64,000 nt of DNA from Pedobacter jeongneungensis (GTDB lineage Bacteria; Bacteroidota; Bacteroidia; Sphingobacteriales; Sphingobacteriaceae), in assembly GCF_000633455.1 (NCBI RefSeq), contig NZ_AYMG01000011.1:119330-183329 (forward strand), read 5' to 3'. The notes beneath the pieces are model-generated. The model did no database searches. It saw only the letters and a list, made by a program, of their open reading frames with translations, and had not been told where the DNA came from. Below, in pieces: positions 34,540 to 43,034 of this stretch. Numbering within the stretch: position 1 is the first letter of the stretch; every line of letters starts with the position of its first letter. Made by a program: the position numbers and the translations under genes.

Positions 34540-34750
34540 TTGCCAATTTTCAGTTTATAGTTAGCAACCAACAATTAACCAGTTTAAACGATTAACCGAT
34601 TAACCAAAAAGTTATCAGTTTCCAATTTTCAGTTCACACAAACAGTTAACCAGTTCAAACAATTAACCGATTAACCAAAAAGTTATCAGTTTTCAGTTTA
34701 CAGTTCACACAAACAGTTAACCAGTTCAAACAATTAACCGATTAACCAAT
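34540..34750. repeat. About 2.5 tandem copies of a 71-bp repeat rich in AATTAACC
   Basis: The word CCAGTTYAAACRATTAACC, followed by GATTAACC, recurs at 34579, 34650 and 34721 (period 71), with GTTATCAGTT at 34611 and 34682. The same 30-odd bases appear without change 9.5 kb away, ending at 44245. Confidence 0.8.
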
Positions 34751-34752
34751 CT

Positions 34753-35289
34753 CTAAAACTTATTCTTCCACATCATGCTCTCTACCGGCCTGGTGGTTTT
34801 ATTATTGTATTTTGCGTTTCCTTTAGAGTTGTACATGGTTTCGATATTGCCTTCAACTGCAAAATAAATCAACTGGCCGATAGGCATTCCGGCATAGATT
34901 TTAACAGGCTGTGCTACAGATATTTCCAGCGTCCAGGTATTGCAGAAACCCACATCGCCTTTACCTGCAGTAGCATGGATATCGATCCCTAAGCGTCCGG
35001 TACTGCTTTTGCCCTCTAAAAAAGGAACATGTTTGTGTGTTTCGGTATATTCTAATGTTACGCCCAGATATAACACACCAGGGTGAAGAACGAAGCCATC
35101 TTTAGGGATTTCGAAATGTTCGATTTCGTTATGCGCCTTTGCATCCAGCACACGGCTTTTGTAGGTAGCCAGGTATTTCCCTAAATGAACATCATACGAG
35201 TTTGTGCCTAAACACTCGCGTTTAAAAGGCTCGATGATGATTGTACCCTTCTCAATTTCTTCTAATATCCTGCTATCAGATAATATCAT
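34753..35289 (-). CDS. dcd: dCTP deaminase
   Basis: Turns dCTP into dUTP, on the way to dTTP. The 178-residue protein has the trimeric dUTPase-like fold: GTNSYDVHLGKYLATY near the N-terminus, LEGKSSTGRLGIDIHATAGKGDVGF with the Ser/Arg active-site stretch, and WTLEI with the catalytic Glu. The C-terminus (GNAKYNNKTTRPVESMMWKNKF) is typical of Bacteroidota Dcd. It diverges from the phosphopantetheinyl transferase gene with 71 nt between starts. Confidence 0.95.
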   Translation of the reverse strand: MILSDSRILEEIEKGTIIIEPFKRECLGTNSYDVHLGKYLATYKSRVLDAKAHNEIEHFEIPKDGFVLHPGVLYLGVTLEYTETHKHVPFLEGKSSTGRLGIDIHATAGKGDVGFCNTWTLEISVAQPVKIYAGMPIGQLIYFAVEGNIETMYNSKGNAKYNNKTTRPVESMMWKNKF

Positions 35290-35330
35290 TTTTATGCGTA
35301 TTTTTGGCCTAAATTATCATTTATTTAAGA

Positions 35331-35338
35331 TAATTTTG
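35331..35338 (+). promoter_or_regulatory. -7 box of the phosphopantetheinyl transferase-lipB operon
   Basis: TAATTTTG, 22 nt before the ATG at 35361; a TTG upstream is 24 nt away, too far for the standard spacing. Confidence 0.4.
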
Positions 35339-35360
35339 CATGTAATCTCCAATTAAATCA

Positions 35361-36008
35361 ATGCCAATCGTTTACAACAAAAATATTGATCAGCATTCTG
35401 TTTTAGCAATCTGGAAAATTGAGGAAACGGAAGAAGAATTGTTGGCCGGACTGCAGCTTAAGCAGCATGAGCGCGATATCATCTCCTCGCTAAACAGTGG
35501 CAAACGGCTACTGCATTGGTTGAGCACGAGGTTGCTGTTGAGAACGATGCTCAACACAACAGAATATATCGATTGCCAGTTTGATGAACATGGCAAACCG
35601 TACCTGGTTAATTTCGACTATCATATTTCTTTAAGCCATTCTTACGATTATGCAGCGGTAATGATCAGCAAAGATCATCCTGTTGGAGTGGATATCGAAT
35701 TGATCAAGCATAAAATAAAAAGCATTAAACACAAGTTTTTGAGCGACGTAGAACTTGCCCAGAAACAAATTGGTGATAATACCGAAGGTTTATACGTGGC
35801 CTGGTGTGCCAAAGAGGCGATTTATAAATGGCATGGCAAAAAGGGGCTGGAATTTAAACAACATATCCACATTAAACCCTTTAAACTCAAAAGTGAAGGT
35901 TCTTTAAATGCAATTGTTGAACTTCCTAACGGCACCCGCGAGCTCAGCGTAAATTATTTTAAAACCAAAGATGGCTACATGTTGGGTTATGTAGCAAGCA
36001 ATTCTTAA
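35361..36008 (+). CDS. 4'-phosphopantetheinyl transferase, Sfp-like
   Basis: Moves phosphopantetheine from coenzyme A to carrier proteins. A 215-residue protein with the Sfp-type motifs GVD111-I-E113 (magnesium ligands) and W-C-A-K151-E152-AIYK, preceded by the SLSHS segment. Length and motifs suggest the two-lobed Sfp form. lipB starts 12 nt after its stop; both enzymes modify carrier or lipoyl domains, so the pairing is sensible. No polyketide or peptide synthetase genes are in the window, so the acyl carrier protein is a likely substrate. Confidence 0.9.
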   Translation: MPIVYNKNIDQHSVLAIWKIEETEEELLAGLQLKQHERDIISSLNSGKRLLHWLSTRLLLRTMLNTTEYIDCQFDEHGKPYLVNFDYHISLSHSYDYAAVMISKDHPVGVDIELIKHKIKSIKHKFLSDVELAQKQIGDNTEGLYVAWCAKEAIYKWHGKKGLEFKQHIHIKPFKLKSEGSLNAIVELPNGTRELSVNYFKTKDGYMLGYVASNS

Positions 36009-36020
36009 AAAAACAGTGCG

Positions 36021-36749
36021 ATGAACGAGACAGAAGAAAAAGTAATTGCAGCAGATTTAATACCAACCACTTTTACTGATTGGGGCTTAACAGATTACCA
36101 GGAAGCATGGGATAAACAGGAAGATTTACTGAATAAAACGGTGGCCATTAAAACAGCAAACCGCGTAAACAACACCCAAAACCCTACCCCAAACCACCTT
36201 GTTTTTTGCGAACACCCACATGTTTATACTTTAGGCAAAAGCGGCCATCCTGAAAATTTATTGCTGGATGAGCAGGGCTTAAAAGATAAACACGCTACTT
36301 ATTATAAGATTAACCGTGGTGGTGATATTACTTACCATGGTCCCGGGCAGATTGTTGGTTACCCCATCCTCGACCTCGATAATTTCTTTACTGATATCCA
36401 TCTTTACCTGCGTACTTTAGAAGAGGCGGTAATTCTTACCTTAAAGGATTATGGGATCGAAGCTGGCCGCTACCCGGGTTATACCGGCGTTTGGTTAGAT
36501 GCCGATAATGAAAAAGCACGTAAAATCTGTGCCATGGGTGTACGCTGCAGTCGCTGGGTTACCATGCATGGTTTTGCTTTTAACGTAAATGTAGATCTTG
36601 ATTATTTCAAAAACATTGTTCCCTGCGGTATTGATGATAAAGCGGTAACCTCTTTAGCAAATGAGCTTGGTTATCAACTTGATATGGAGGAGGTAAAAGG
36701 ACGATTGAAAAACCATATTGCCGAGCTTTTTAAAATGAGGCTGATTTAA
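36021..36749 (+). CDS. lipB: Octanoyl-ACP:protein octanoyltransferase LipB
   Basis: Moves octanoyl from acyl carrier protein to lipoyl domains, the first step of lipoate assembly. The 242-residue protein has RGGDITYHGPGQIVGYPILDL, the catalytic lysine K168 (KICAMGVR), VTMHGFAFNV, and the acyl-binding cysteine C202 (IVPCGI). It carries a short N-terminal extension of about 15 residues. It is 12 nt behind the phosphopantetheinyl transferase gene. Confidence 0.96.
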   Translation: MNETEEKVIAADLIPTTFTDWGLTDYQEAWDKQEDLLNKTVAIKTANRVNNTQNPTPNHLVFCEHPHVYTLGKSGHPENLLLDEQGLKDKHATYYKINRGGDITYHGPGQIVGYPILDLDNFFTDIHLYLRTLEEAVILTLKDYGIEAGRYPGYTGVWLDADNEKARKICAMGVRCSRWVTMHGFAFNVNVDLDYFKNIVPCGIDDKAVTSLANELGYQLDMEEVKGRLKNHIAELFKMRLI

Positions 36750-36792
36750 TAAGGAATAAAACTATGTTTAAGGCTACTTCGTAGATTAAACC

Positions 36793-37518
36793 ATGAAGAT
36801 TTTATTGAACCTCTTTTTATTTTCTTTCTTAACTTCGGGCTGTACAAAACAAGCCCCTATGATTAACGAGCCGGTTATTGATCAAACAACAAATCCATCA
36901 AACGGAACAGGAAATTTTACTTATCTCGCCCTTGGCGATTCTTATACCATTGGCGAATCGGTAAAACAGGCAGAATCGTTCCCTTACCAGCTTCAAAATT
37001 TATTAAAAGCCAAAGGCAGGGATGTAGCCAATCCTAAAATTATTGCCACTACAGGCTGGACAACCGACGAGCTCCAGGCGGCCATTAAAAAGGAAAACTT
37101 AACCGGAACCTATAGCTTTGTAACGCTTTTAATTGGTGTAAATAATCAGTATCGCGGTTATCCGATCAACACGTACAAAAAAGAGTTCTCAGAATTGTTA
37201 CAAACGGCAATTGCATTTGCAGGTGGCGATAAGACTAAGGTTTTCGTTGTTTCTATCCCTGATTGGGGCGCTACGCCCTTTGGCAAAAACTCGGGAAGAA
37301 ACGTAGGAACCATTGCAGCAGAAATTGATAATTTTAATGCCGCAAACCAGGAAATCACGCTTGCAGCAGGTGTAAGCTATACGAATATTACGCCGGCATC
37401 CAGAAATGCGACCAACGATCCGGCTTTAGTTGCAGGCGATGGTTTGCATCCAAGCGGCAAAATGTATGGCGAATGGGCCGAAGCTTTATTAACAAAGGTG
37501 ACCAGTGTGTTGAAATAA
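36793..37518 (+). CDS. SGNH/GDSL-type hydrolase lipoprotein
   Basis: A 241-residue secreted esterase-like protein. Signal peptide ends LTSG before C17, a lipobox-type site, so it is probably membrane anchored. SGNH blocks: LGDSYT with S50 (block I), TTGWTTDEL (block II region), LIGVNNQYRG with the Asn (block III), and GDGLHPSG with Asp and His of the triad (block V). It probably cleaves an ester on a lipid or sugar; the substrate is unknown. It begins 43 nt after lipB and may be read from the same promoter. Confidence 0.9.
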   Translation: MKILLNLFLFSFLTSGCTKQAPMINEPVIDQTTNPSNGTGNFTYLALGDSYTIGESVKQAESFPYQLQNLLKAKGRDVANPKIIATTGWTTDELQAAIKKENLTGTYSFVTLLIGVNNQYRGYPINTYKKEFSELLQTAIAFAGGDKTKVFVVSIPDWGATPFGKNSGRNVGTIAAEIDNFNAANQEITLAAGVSYTNITPASRNATNDPALVAGDGLHPSGKMYGEWAEALLTKVTSVLK

Positions 37519-37603
37519 TTTAACTTCCATTTATTCTATTTTTGAATTAAAAAAATTACTTTAGTTTAACTATTTAAATTAAATTAATCTTAAAATTGAT
37601 ACT

Positions 37604-37954
37604 ATGGAAGATCAAAAACCTCAAGAACAAGCACCTTTCGGACAACCGCCGTTTGGACAACAACCTTTCGGACAACAATCATTTGGAAATCCTGCCCCAA
37701 AAAACTGGTTGGTAGAATCGATCCTTGTTACCTTATTCTGCTGCTTACCATTTGGAATAGCTGGTATTGTAAATGCTGCAAATGTAAATAGCAAACATGC
37801 TGCTGGCGATTACGCCGGAGCTCAGGCTGCATCTGCTGCTGCCGGAAAATGGACCAAAATCGGATTTTTTGTAGGAATTGGTGTTGGGGTACTATATATC
37901 CTTTTCTTCGTAGTGCTTGGTTTAGGTGGTGCCATGATGGGTAACTACAGATAA
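37604..37954 (+). CDS. CD225/dispanin family membrane protein
   Basis: A 116-residue protein: a Gln/Pro-rich N-terminus with repeated PFGQQ or PFGQP units (about residues 8-28), then LVESILVTLFCCLPFGIAGIVNAANV, a re-entrant hydrophobic segment with a Cys pair, a polar loop with AAGDYAGAQAAS, and a second helix. This is the CD225 fold shared with interferon-induced membrane proteins. A TATTTTTG box is at 37537-37544. Its stop overlaps the ATG of the DUF2752 gene by one base. Confidence 0.88.
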   Translation: MEDQKPQEQAPFGQPPFGQQPFGQQSFGNPAPKNWLVESILVTLFCCLPFGIAGIVNAANVNSKHAAGDYAGAQAASAAAGKWTKIGFFVGIGVGVLYILFFVVLGLGGAMMGNYR

Positions 37955-38349
37955 TGAAATTACTGTACATCTTAGGATCAATTGTATTGTTATCACTTGT
38001 GGTAATTTATTATAAATTCAATCCTGAGGTGTACAATTTCTTTCCCGAGTGCCCCTTCCATAAATACCTCCATTTAGATTGCCCAGGCTGTGGCTCACAA
38101 AGGGCAATACATGCTTTACTTCATTTAAACGTTCAGAAAGCAATGGGATACAACCTGCTGCTTGTACTCAGCTTGCCATTACTCGCCGTGCAGCTGTTTT
38201 CCAAAGCATATGCTTACTTCACAAATCAAAACACGGTACTTGGTTTTTGGTATAATCCAAATACGCCAAAAATAATCTTTGTTATTGTAATGCTATTCTG
38301 GATCGCCAGAAACTTACCCTACACCCCTTTCAGCTATCTTGCGGCTTAA
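37954..38349 (+). CDS. DUF2752 family membrane protein
   Basis: A 131-residue protein with an N-terminal membrane helix, the family motif CPFHKYLHLDCPGCGSQRAIHALLH, then two more helices. The CPGCGxxR motif defines DUF2752; the three Cys and His residues could bind metal, but that is unproved. It is translationally coupled to the CD225 gene (one-base overlap), a pairing I recall from other Bacteroidota. It ends 4 nt into the convergent RDD gene. Confidence 0.9.
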   Translation: MKLLYILGSIVLLSLVVIYYKFNPEVYNFFPECPFHKYLHLDCPGCGSQRAIHALLHLNVQKAMGYNLLLVLSLPLLAVQLFSKAYAYFTNQNTVLGFWYNPNTPKIIFVIVMLFWIARNLPYTPFSYLAA

Positions 38350-39095
38350 ACAGTCATGTTGGCCGTTAGATAATTATAATCCTTTAAAACAGTTTCCAAA
38401 AACTGTAATTCATTCATCCCGTCTGGGATAGTTACAACAATATGTTCTTTGGTTTTGGCTGCCATGGTATAAATCAATTCAGCATTTCCAGCCTGGTAAT
38501 AACCTGTTAATACTTCGTGGATCAATTCTATATCCCGATCGTTTAAATGTAATACTTCTTTAAACTTAGGTTCATATTCTTCAGGCAAATTGAAGCTAAA
38601 AGCTACATTGGCAAATTCGGTACGTGGTTTTGTTTTAATCAATGTGGTTTTAGCCAAAATATCGCCTAAACGCTGGTGGTTTTTGGTTATCGCTACAGAA
38701 ACCAATGCCACTACGCCCCATCCAAACGGAAAGCCAAAATCGATCATCCTGAACAACCACCTAAAAATATACTGACCGAAGGTGGGCTGTGTACCATCAA
38801 TACTGATTACTTTTATTTTGAACACCTTTTTCCCAAACGTTTGCCCGTCCATAGTGATTTCGCAAACCAGATCATAAAAAGCAAATATGGCCACAAAAAT
38901 AAAAAGCACCACCATACCAGCACCTCCTGATATCCCTACAGATACAGCGCCCATCACAACAAGTGCAATCACAGCAATAAATACAAATCCTGCCAGGTCG
39001 ATGCACCTCGCGGCAATGCGCTCTCCTAATCCGGCAATTTCATAATCAATATCAATATTTTGAGCAGTGCTAATCCTGATGCTATCCATATTCAA
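38346..39095 (-). CDS. RDD family membrane protein
   Basis: A 249-residue protein with the RDD motif at the start of the first membrane segment (GERIAARCIDLAGFVFIAVIALV) and three membrane helices up to about residue 145, including DGQTFGKKVFKIKVISIDG and RWLFRMIDF. A soluble C-terminal tail of about 90 residues follows. It is the divergent neighbour of the SpoIIM-MoxR-DUF58 operon (183 nt between starts), as in many Bacteroidota, so it likely works in the same membrane complex. Function unknown. Confidence 0.87.
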   Translation of the reverse strand: MNMDSIRISTAQNIDIDYEIAGLGERIAARCIDLAGFVFIAVIALVVMGAVSVGISGGAGMVVLFIFVAIFAFYDLVCEITMDGQTFGKKVFKIKVISIDGTQPTFGQYIFRWLFRMIDFGFPFGWGVVALVSVAITKNHQRLGDILAKTTLIKTKPRTEFANVAFSFNLPEEYEPKFKEVLHLNDRDIELIHEVLTGYYQAGNAELIYTMAAKTKEHIVVTIPDGMNELQFLETVLKDYNYLTANMTV

Positions 39096-39190
39096 ACATA
39101 ATTTTTTTTAAAGATAATTGAGGCATACCAGTCAGTAATTTTTCCAACTAAAGTTTTCTTATCTTTTTCAATTTAGATAACACATCTGTG

Positions 39191-39198
39191 TATATTTG
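39191..39198 (+). promoter_or_regulatory. -7 box of the SpoIIM-MoxR-DUF58 operon
   Basis: TATATTTG, 79 nt before the ATG at 39278; -33 element not evident. Confidence 0.45.
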
Positions 39199-39277
39199 TT
39201 TTAGGAGCAAGATCAATCGGGATTTTATTTCCATAAAAAATTAACTATTTTAACGCCAGATTTGGTAACGCCTTTAA

Positions 39278-40231
39278 ATGAGAGAAGCATTATTTGTTAA
39301 ACAGCATTCGGAAAAGTGGCAACATTACGATTCCATGCAGCAGGCTAATCCTGATGAGGTGGCCAACCAGTTTATCGAAATCACCAACGATCTTGCTTAT
39401 TCAAAAACCTTTTACCCTAATTCGAAAACCACAGCATATTTAAATGGCTTAGCCGCTAAATTGCATCAATCTGTTTATAAAAACAAAAAAGAGAAATCGA
39501 ACAGGTTTATCCATTTCTGGAAAACCGAATTGCCCTTAATATTTTTACAGCATAGGAAACAGGTATTTTACGCTTTGTTTTTTTTCCTGATTTCGTGTGC
39601 CATCGGTGCCTTATCGGCCAAATACGACGATACTTTTGTCCGTTTGATTATGGGCGATGGTTATGTAAATATGACCAATGAGAATATTGCCAAAGGCGAT
39701 CCTTTTGGAGTGTACAAACAGGACAATCCATTCATCATGTTTTTGCAGATAGGCTCAAACAACATTTTTGTAGCCCTATACACTTTTGTGTTGGGCATTT
39801 TATTCTCATTTGGTTCTATCGTTTCATTATTCAGGAACGGGATTATGCTCGGTTCGTTCCAATATTTCTTTTTTAGCAAGGGCTTAGGCTTTCAATCCGT
39901 CCTGGTGATATGGATCCATGGAACGCTCGAAATTTCGGCCATTGTACTGGCCGGGGCGGCAGGTTTAATTTTAGGCAATAGCTTTTTATTTCCCAAAACC
40001 TACACCCGTATTGCATCAGTGCTTAAGGGAGCAAAAGATGGGTTAAAAATCGTGATCGGCCTGATCCCGATTTTTATAGTAGCTGCATTTTTCGAAAGTT
40101 TTGTTACCCGCCACACCGAAATGCCATTATGGCTAAGCGCATTGATATTGTTATCATCCGCAGCCTTTATTATTTGGTATGTATTTATTTATCCCATTAA
40201 AGTTCACCATAAACAACCTACACTAGATTAA
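39278..40231 (+). CDS. Stage II sporulation protein M-like (SpoIIM/DUF95) membrane protein
   Basis: A 317-residue protein with a helical cytoplasmic N-terminal part (1-85) and six or so membrane helices. FLISCAIGALSAKYDDTFVR, NNIFVALYTFVLGILFSFGS and WIHGTLEISAIVLAGAAGLILG are typical of the DUF95/SpoIIM family. The family is named from a sporulation protein but this organism is not a spore former; here it opens an operon of membrane proteins and a MoxR AAA+ ATPase. The next gene begins 1 nt after its stop. A role in envelope assembly is inferred. Confidence 0.87.
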   Translation: MREALFVKQHSEKWQHYDSMQQANPDEVANQFIEITNDLAYSKTFYPNSKTTAYLNGLAAKLHQSVYKNKKEKSNRFIHFWKTELPLIFLQHRKQVFYALFFFLISCAIGALSAKYDDTFVRLIMGDGYVNMTNENIAKGDPFGVYKQDNPFIMFLQIGSNNIFVALYTFVLGILFSFGSIVSLFRNGIMLGSFQYFFFSKGLGFQSVLVIWIHGTLEISAIVLAGAAGLILGNSFLFPKTYTRIASVLKGAKDGLKIVIGLIPIFIVAAFFESFVTRHTEMPLWLSALILLSSAAFIIWYVFIYPIKVHHKQPTLD

Positions 40232-40232
40232 C

Positions 40233-41117
40233 ATGATCGGGAAATTAGAGTTTAGAAAAAAAAGAGATTTCGGGCAGGTGATAAACGATACGTTTACCTT
40301 TATGCGGCAAAATTTTAAACCGCTGATTAAGGTATATTTTATGTTTTGCGGTTTGTTCGTGGTGGCCAGTATGCTAACCATGCTATTGCAACAGTATAAA
40401 ATGGTGAATCTCTTCAATACCATTGGTGTTGAGGGAAACACAAACAAGTTTGGCTTTTCATCGATATATACCCTGGAGTATTTTTTATCTATTTTATTTT
40501 CGCTGGCCACTTATGCCAGCATGAGTGTGGCCGTACTTTCTTACATTGCTGTTTATGTAAAAAAAGGGAACGAAACGCCTACAACCGACGAAGTTTGGGG
40601 ATATTTTAAACACTATTTTTTTAGGGTTTTTGGCAGCTCACTTTTATTAATCCTGATGCTGATTATATCCTTTTTCTTTTGTGTTGTTCCTTTCTTTTGG
40701 TTATTCCCCTATGTGGCAATGATATTTCCGGTTATGGTGATCGAAAATGGTTCGTTGGGATACTCTTTTAACAGAAGTTTTGCAGTGATTAAAGATAATT
40801 TCTGGGTTACCTTTGGTACCTTAATCATCGTATGGATTATTGTGTACGCCTGCATGAGTATGGTGGTTTTACCAACCACATTATTTAATATGATCGGTAT
40901 GTTTACACATAAAACGCCGCGCATGTCGTTAACGCTAACGATGATTACGACCGTTTTACAATCGATCTGTCAGGTTTTTACCATTATACCAATCATCACC
41001 ATTTCGCTGGCTTATTTCAGTTTGGTTGAACAGAAAGAAAATCCAGGATTAATGGACCGCATTTCTAATTTTGGCAATACCGAAAAACCTGTAGATACCA
41101 GACCTGAAGAATATTAA
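40233..41117 (+). CDS. Multi-pass membrane protein of the MoxR cluster, family unknown
   Basis: A 294-residue protein with six predicted membrane helices after a charged N-terminal stretch (KLEFRKKRDFGQVINDTFTFMRQNFKPLIK). The layout, long helices and a Gly-Asn-Pro-type tail, resembles the glycerophosphodiester phosphodiesterase membrane-domain family, but I do not recognise a catalytic motif. It is tightly packed between spoIIM (1 nt) and the DUF4129 gene (1 nt), so it is probably a structural subunit of the same complex. Confidence 0.75.
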   Translation: MIGKLEFRKKRDFGQVINDTFTFMRQNFKPLIKVYFMFCGLFVVASMLTMLLQQYKMVNLFNTIGVEGNTNKFGFSSIYTLEYFLSILFSLATYASMSVAVLSYIAVYVKKGNETPTTDEVWGYFKHYFFRVFGSSLLLILMLIISFFFCVVPFFWLFPYVAMIFPVMVIENGSLGYSFNRSFAVIKDNFWVTFGTLIIVWIIVYACMSMVVLPTTLFNMIGMFTHKTPRMSLTLTMITTVLQSICQVFTIIPIITISLAYFSLVEQKENPGLMDRISNFGNTEKPVDTRPEEY

Positions 41118-41118
41118 A

Positions 41119-41847
41119 ATGCAGCGTGCCCTTACCCGATATCTTCTTGTTTCCCTCTTGTTTTTTATTCCGGTAATCAGCAATGCACAAGCTGTTAAGC
41201 CTAAATCTGTTATTAAGGAAATCAGAATTGATAGCGCTAAAATTACACCATCAAAATTTGATAAAGATTCGATCAGCAGCTATAAAGAGCAGAAAGAATT
41301 TCAATATGATGAAATTGGCCAGCAACAGTTATCATGGTGGGATAAATTCTGGAGGTGGTTTTGGGGTTTAATCGGATCGTTGATTCAGGGAGCAACCTCT
41401 AATTTAATTTCGAGGTATATTTTTATCGGACTTGGCGTAGCGCTCATCTTATACATTGTAATCAAAACGATCGGTACTGAAAACATATTGAGGAAAAAAT
41501 CAAAAGAAACCATTCTTCCATACGATGTGATTACCGAAAACATCCATGAGATTGATTACGAACAGGAACTGCAAAGATTAGTTGCCGAAAGGAAATTCCG
41601 TTTGGCTGTTAGGCTTTTGTATTTAAGGGCGCTAAAACAACTAAGTGATGCCGAAATCATTAACTGGCAACCCGATAAAACCAATTATAATTATTTAATG
41701 GAAATCAATAAGCCTGAGCTCAGAAACGATTTCAGCAAGCTTACCCTGCAGTTCGATTATATCTGGTATGGCGATTTCCCTGTTGATGAAGTAAAATTCG
41801 AGCCCATTAAGCAATCGTTTAACCAGTTTAACAGCCAGATTAAATGA
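41119..41847 (+). CDS. DUF4129 family membrane protein
   Basis: A 242-residue protein: signal peptide (LLFFIPVISNAQA), periplasmic linker, aromatic-rich WWDKFWRWFWGL, one membrane helix at about 95-118, and a cytoplasmic C-terminal domain (about 140-240) with YEQELQRLVAERKFRLAVRLLYLRALKQLSD, the DUF4129 signature. It overlaps the DUF4350 gene by 4 nt. In MoxR/DUF58 clusters it is a constant partner, and the C-terminal domain lies on the side where the ATPase acts. Confidence 0.87.
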   Translation: MQRALTRYLLVSLLFFIPVISNAQAVKPKSVIKEIRIDSAKITPSKFDKDSISSYKEQKEFQYDEIGQQQLSWWDKFWRWFWGLIGSLIQGATSNLISRYIFIGLGVALILYIVIKTIGTENILRKKSKETILPYDVITENIHEIDYEQELQRLVAERKFRLAVRLLYLRALKQLSDAEIINWQPDKTNYNYLMEINKPELRNDFSKLTLQFDYIWYGDFPVDEVKFEPIKQSFNQFNSQIK

Positions 41848-43034
41848 AAGGTTATAGAATATATCTGATTATTGGGGCGCTCCTGATCCTCCTTTATTTA
41901 ATTGCTCAGTACAACAAACCTACACCAACAAACTGGGCACCAACTTATGCTGTAAAAGATAAAATCCCATATGGAACATACATTTTGTATCATAGGATAA
42001 AAGATATTTTGCCCAAAGCAAATATTCAGCAGTCTAAAGCTGCCATTTACAATACCTTAAAGGCCAAAAATTTCAATAAAACGGCATATATCATTGTTGC
42101 CCAAAAAGCAGAAATCAGCAAAACAGATTTCGATCAGCTGGTTAAATACATGCAGGCCGGTAATGATGCCTTTATTGCCAGTTACGACCTGGGTAAAATA
42201 GAAAAGAATCTTAAACTGCAAGCGGTTAGCGCCATGTCGGCCGAAGGAAGCACGCTGAATTTTACCAACCCAAACTTAAAAACTGATGCGAACTATGGTT
42301 TCGACAGAGGAATTGGTAGTCAGTATTATAGTAAGATTGATACCAGCAAGGCTACCGTACTCGGTGTAAACGGGAATGGGAAACCCAACTTTATCCGTTA
42401 CAGTTATGGTAAAGGAAATCTCTACCTGATTGCAGAGCCTGGGTTTTATACCAATTTTAACCTATTGGATAAATATGGGGCCGAATACGCAGCTAAAACC
42501 CTGAGTTACCTGCAGGGAAATACCCAGATAATCTTTGATGAATATTTTGCAGGACAGGAAAATACCACCACGGACGTGCTCAGGGTATTTTTTAAACACC
42601 CCGAACTTAAATTTGCATATTACCTGAGTATTTTCAGTTTGATTATTTTTGTTTTCTACGACATCAAACGCAGGCAAAGGATTATTCCCATTGCCGATCC
42701 GCTTACTAATTCATCTTTGGCTTTTGTTAATGTGGTAGGCAGTGTGTACTATAATGAGCGGAACAACCTCGATTTAGCCCTAAAAAAAATCAACTACTTT
42801 ATGGAGCATCTGCGGAGCAGGTATTACCTTAAAACCAACGATATTGATAATAAATTCTCTCAGTTATTAATGGAAAAAACGGGCATTAACGAAGCCCTTT
42901 CCAAAACATTAACCCGGTATTTTATCGAAATACCTAAAATGGGTGATCTGAACGACACACAATTGATCAATTTAAACGAAAGCATAGAACAGTTTTATAA
43001 AATTACGCAAAGCAATGGAACAAGAACAGTTTAA
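41844..43034 (+). CDS. DUF4350 family membrane protein
   Basis: A 396-residue protein with an N-terminal membrane helix, a periplasmic Rossmann-like domain (about 35-245; KNFNKTAYIIVAQKAEISKTDFDQLVKYMQ and RYSYGKGNLYLIAEPGFYTN), a second helix at about 260-278, and a helical cytoplasmic tail. This matches DUF4350, which usually sits beside DUF4129 and MoxR. Its last 20 bases overlap the MoxR start in another frame, a sign of translational coupling. Confidence 0.85.
   Translation: MKGYRIYLIIGALLILLYLIAQYNKPTPTNWAPTYAVKDKIPYGTYILYHRIKDILPKANIQQSKAAIYNTLKAKNFNKTAYIIVAQKAEISKTDFDQLVKYMQAGNDAFIASYDLGKIEKNLKLQAVSAMSAEGSTLNFTNPNLKTDANYGFDRGIGSQYYSKIDTSKATVLGVNGNGKPNFIRYSYGKGNLYLIAEPGFYTNFNLLDKYGAEYAAKTLSYLQGNTQIIFDEYFAGQENTTTDVLRVFFKHPELKFAYYLSIFSLIIFVFYDIKRRQRIIPIADPLTNSSLAFVNVVGSVYYNERNNLDLALKKINYFMEHLRSRYYLKTNDIDNKFSQLLMEKTGINEALSKTLTRYFIEIPKMGDLNDTQLINLNESIEQFYKITQSNGTRTV

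Noticed and set aside
37604..37954. An interferon-like antiviral system
   Set aside because: The CD225 domain is widespread in bacteria and no defence genes are nearby; only the family name is shared.
39278..40231. Sporulation gene
   Set aside because: SpoIIM here is only a family name (DUF95); the cluster and the phylum have no spore program.
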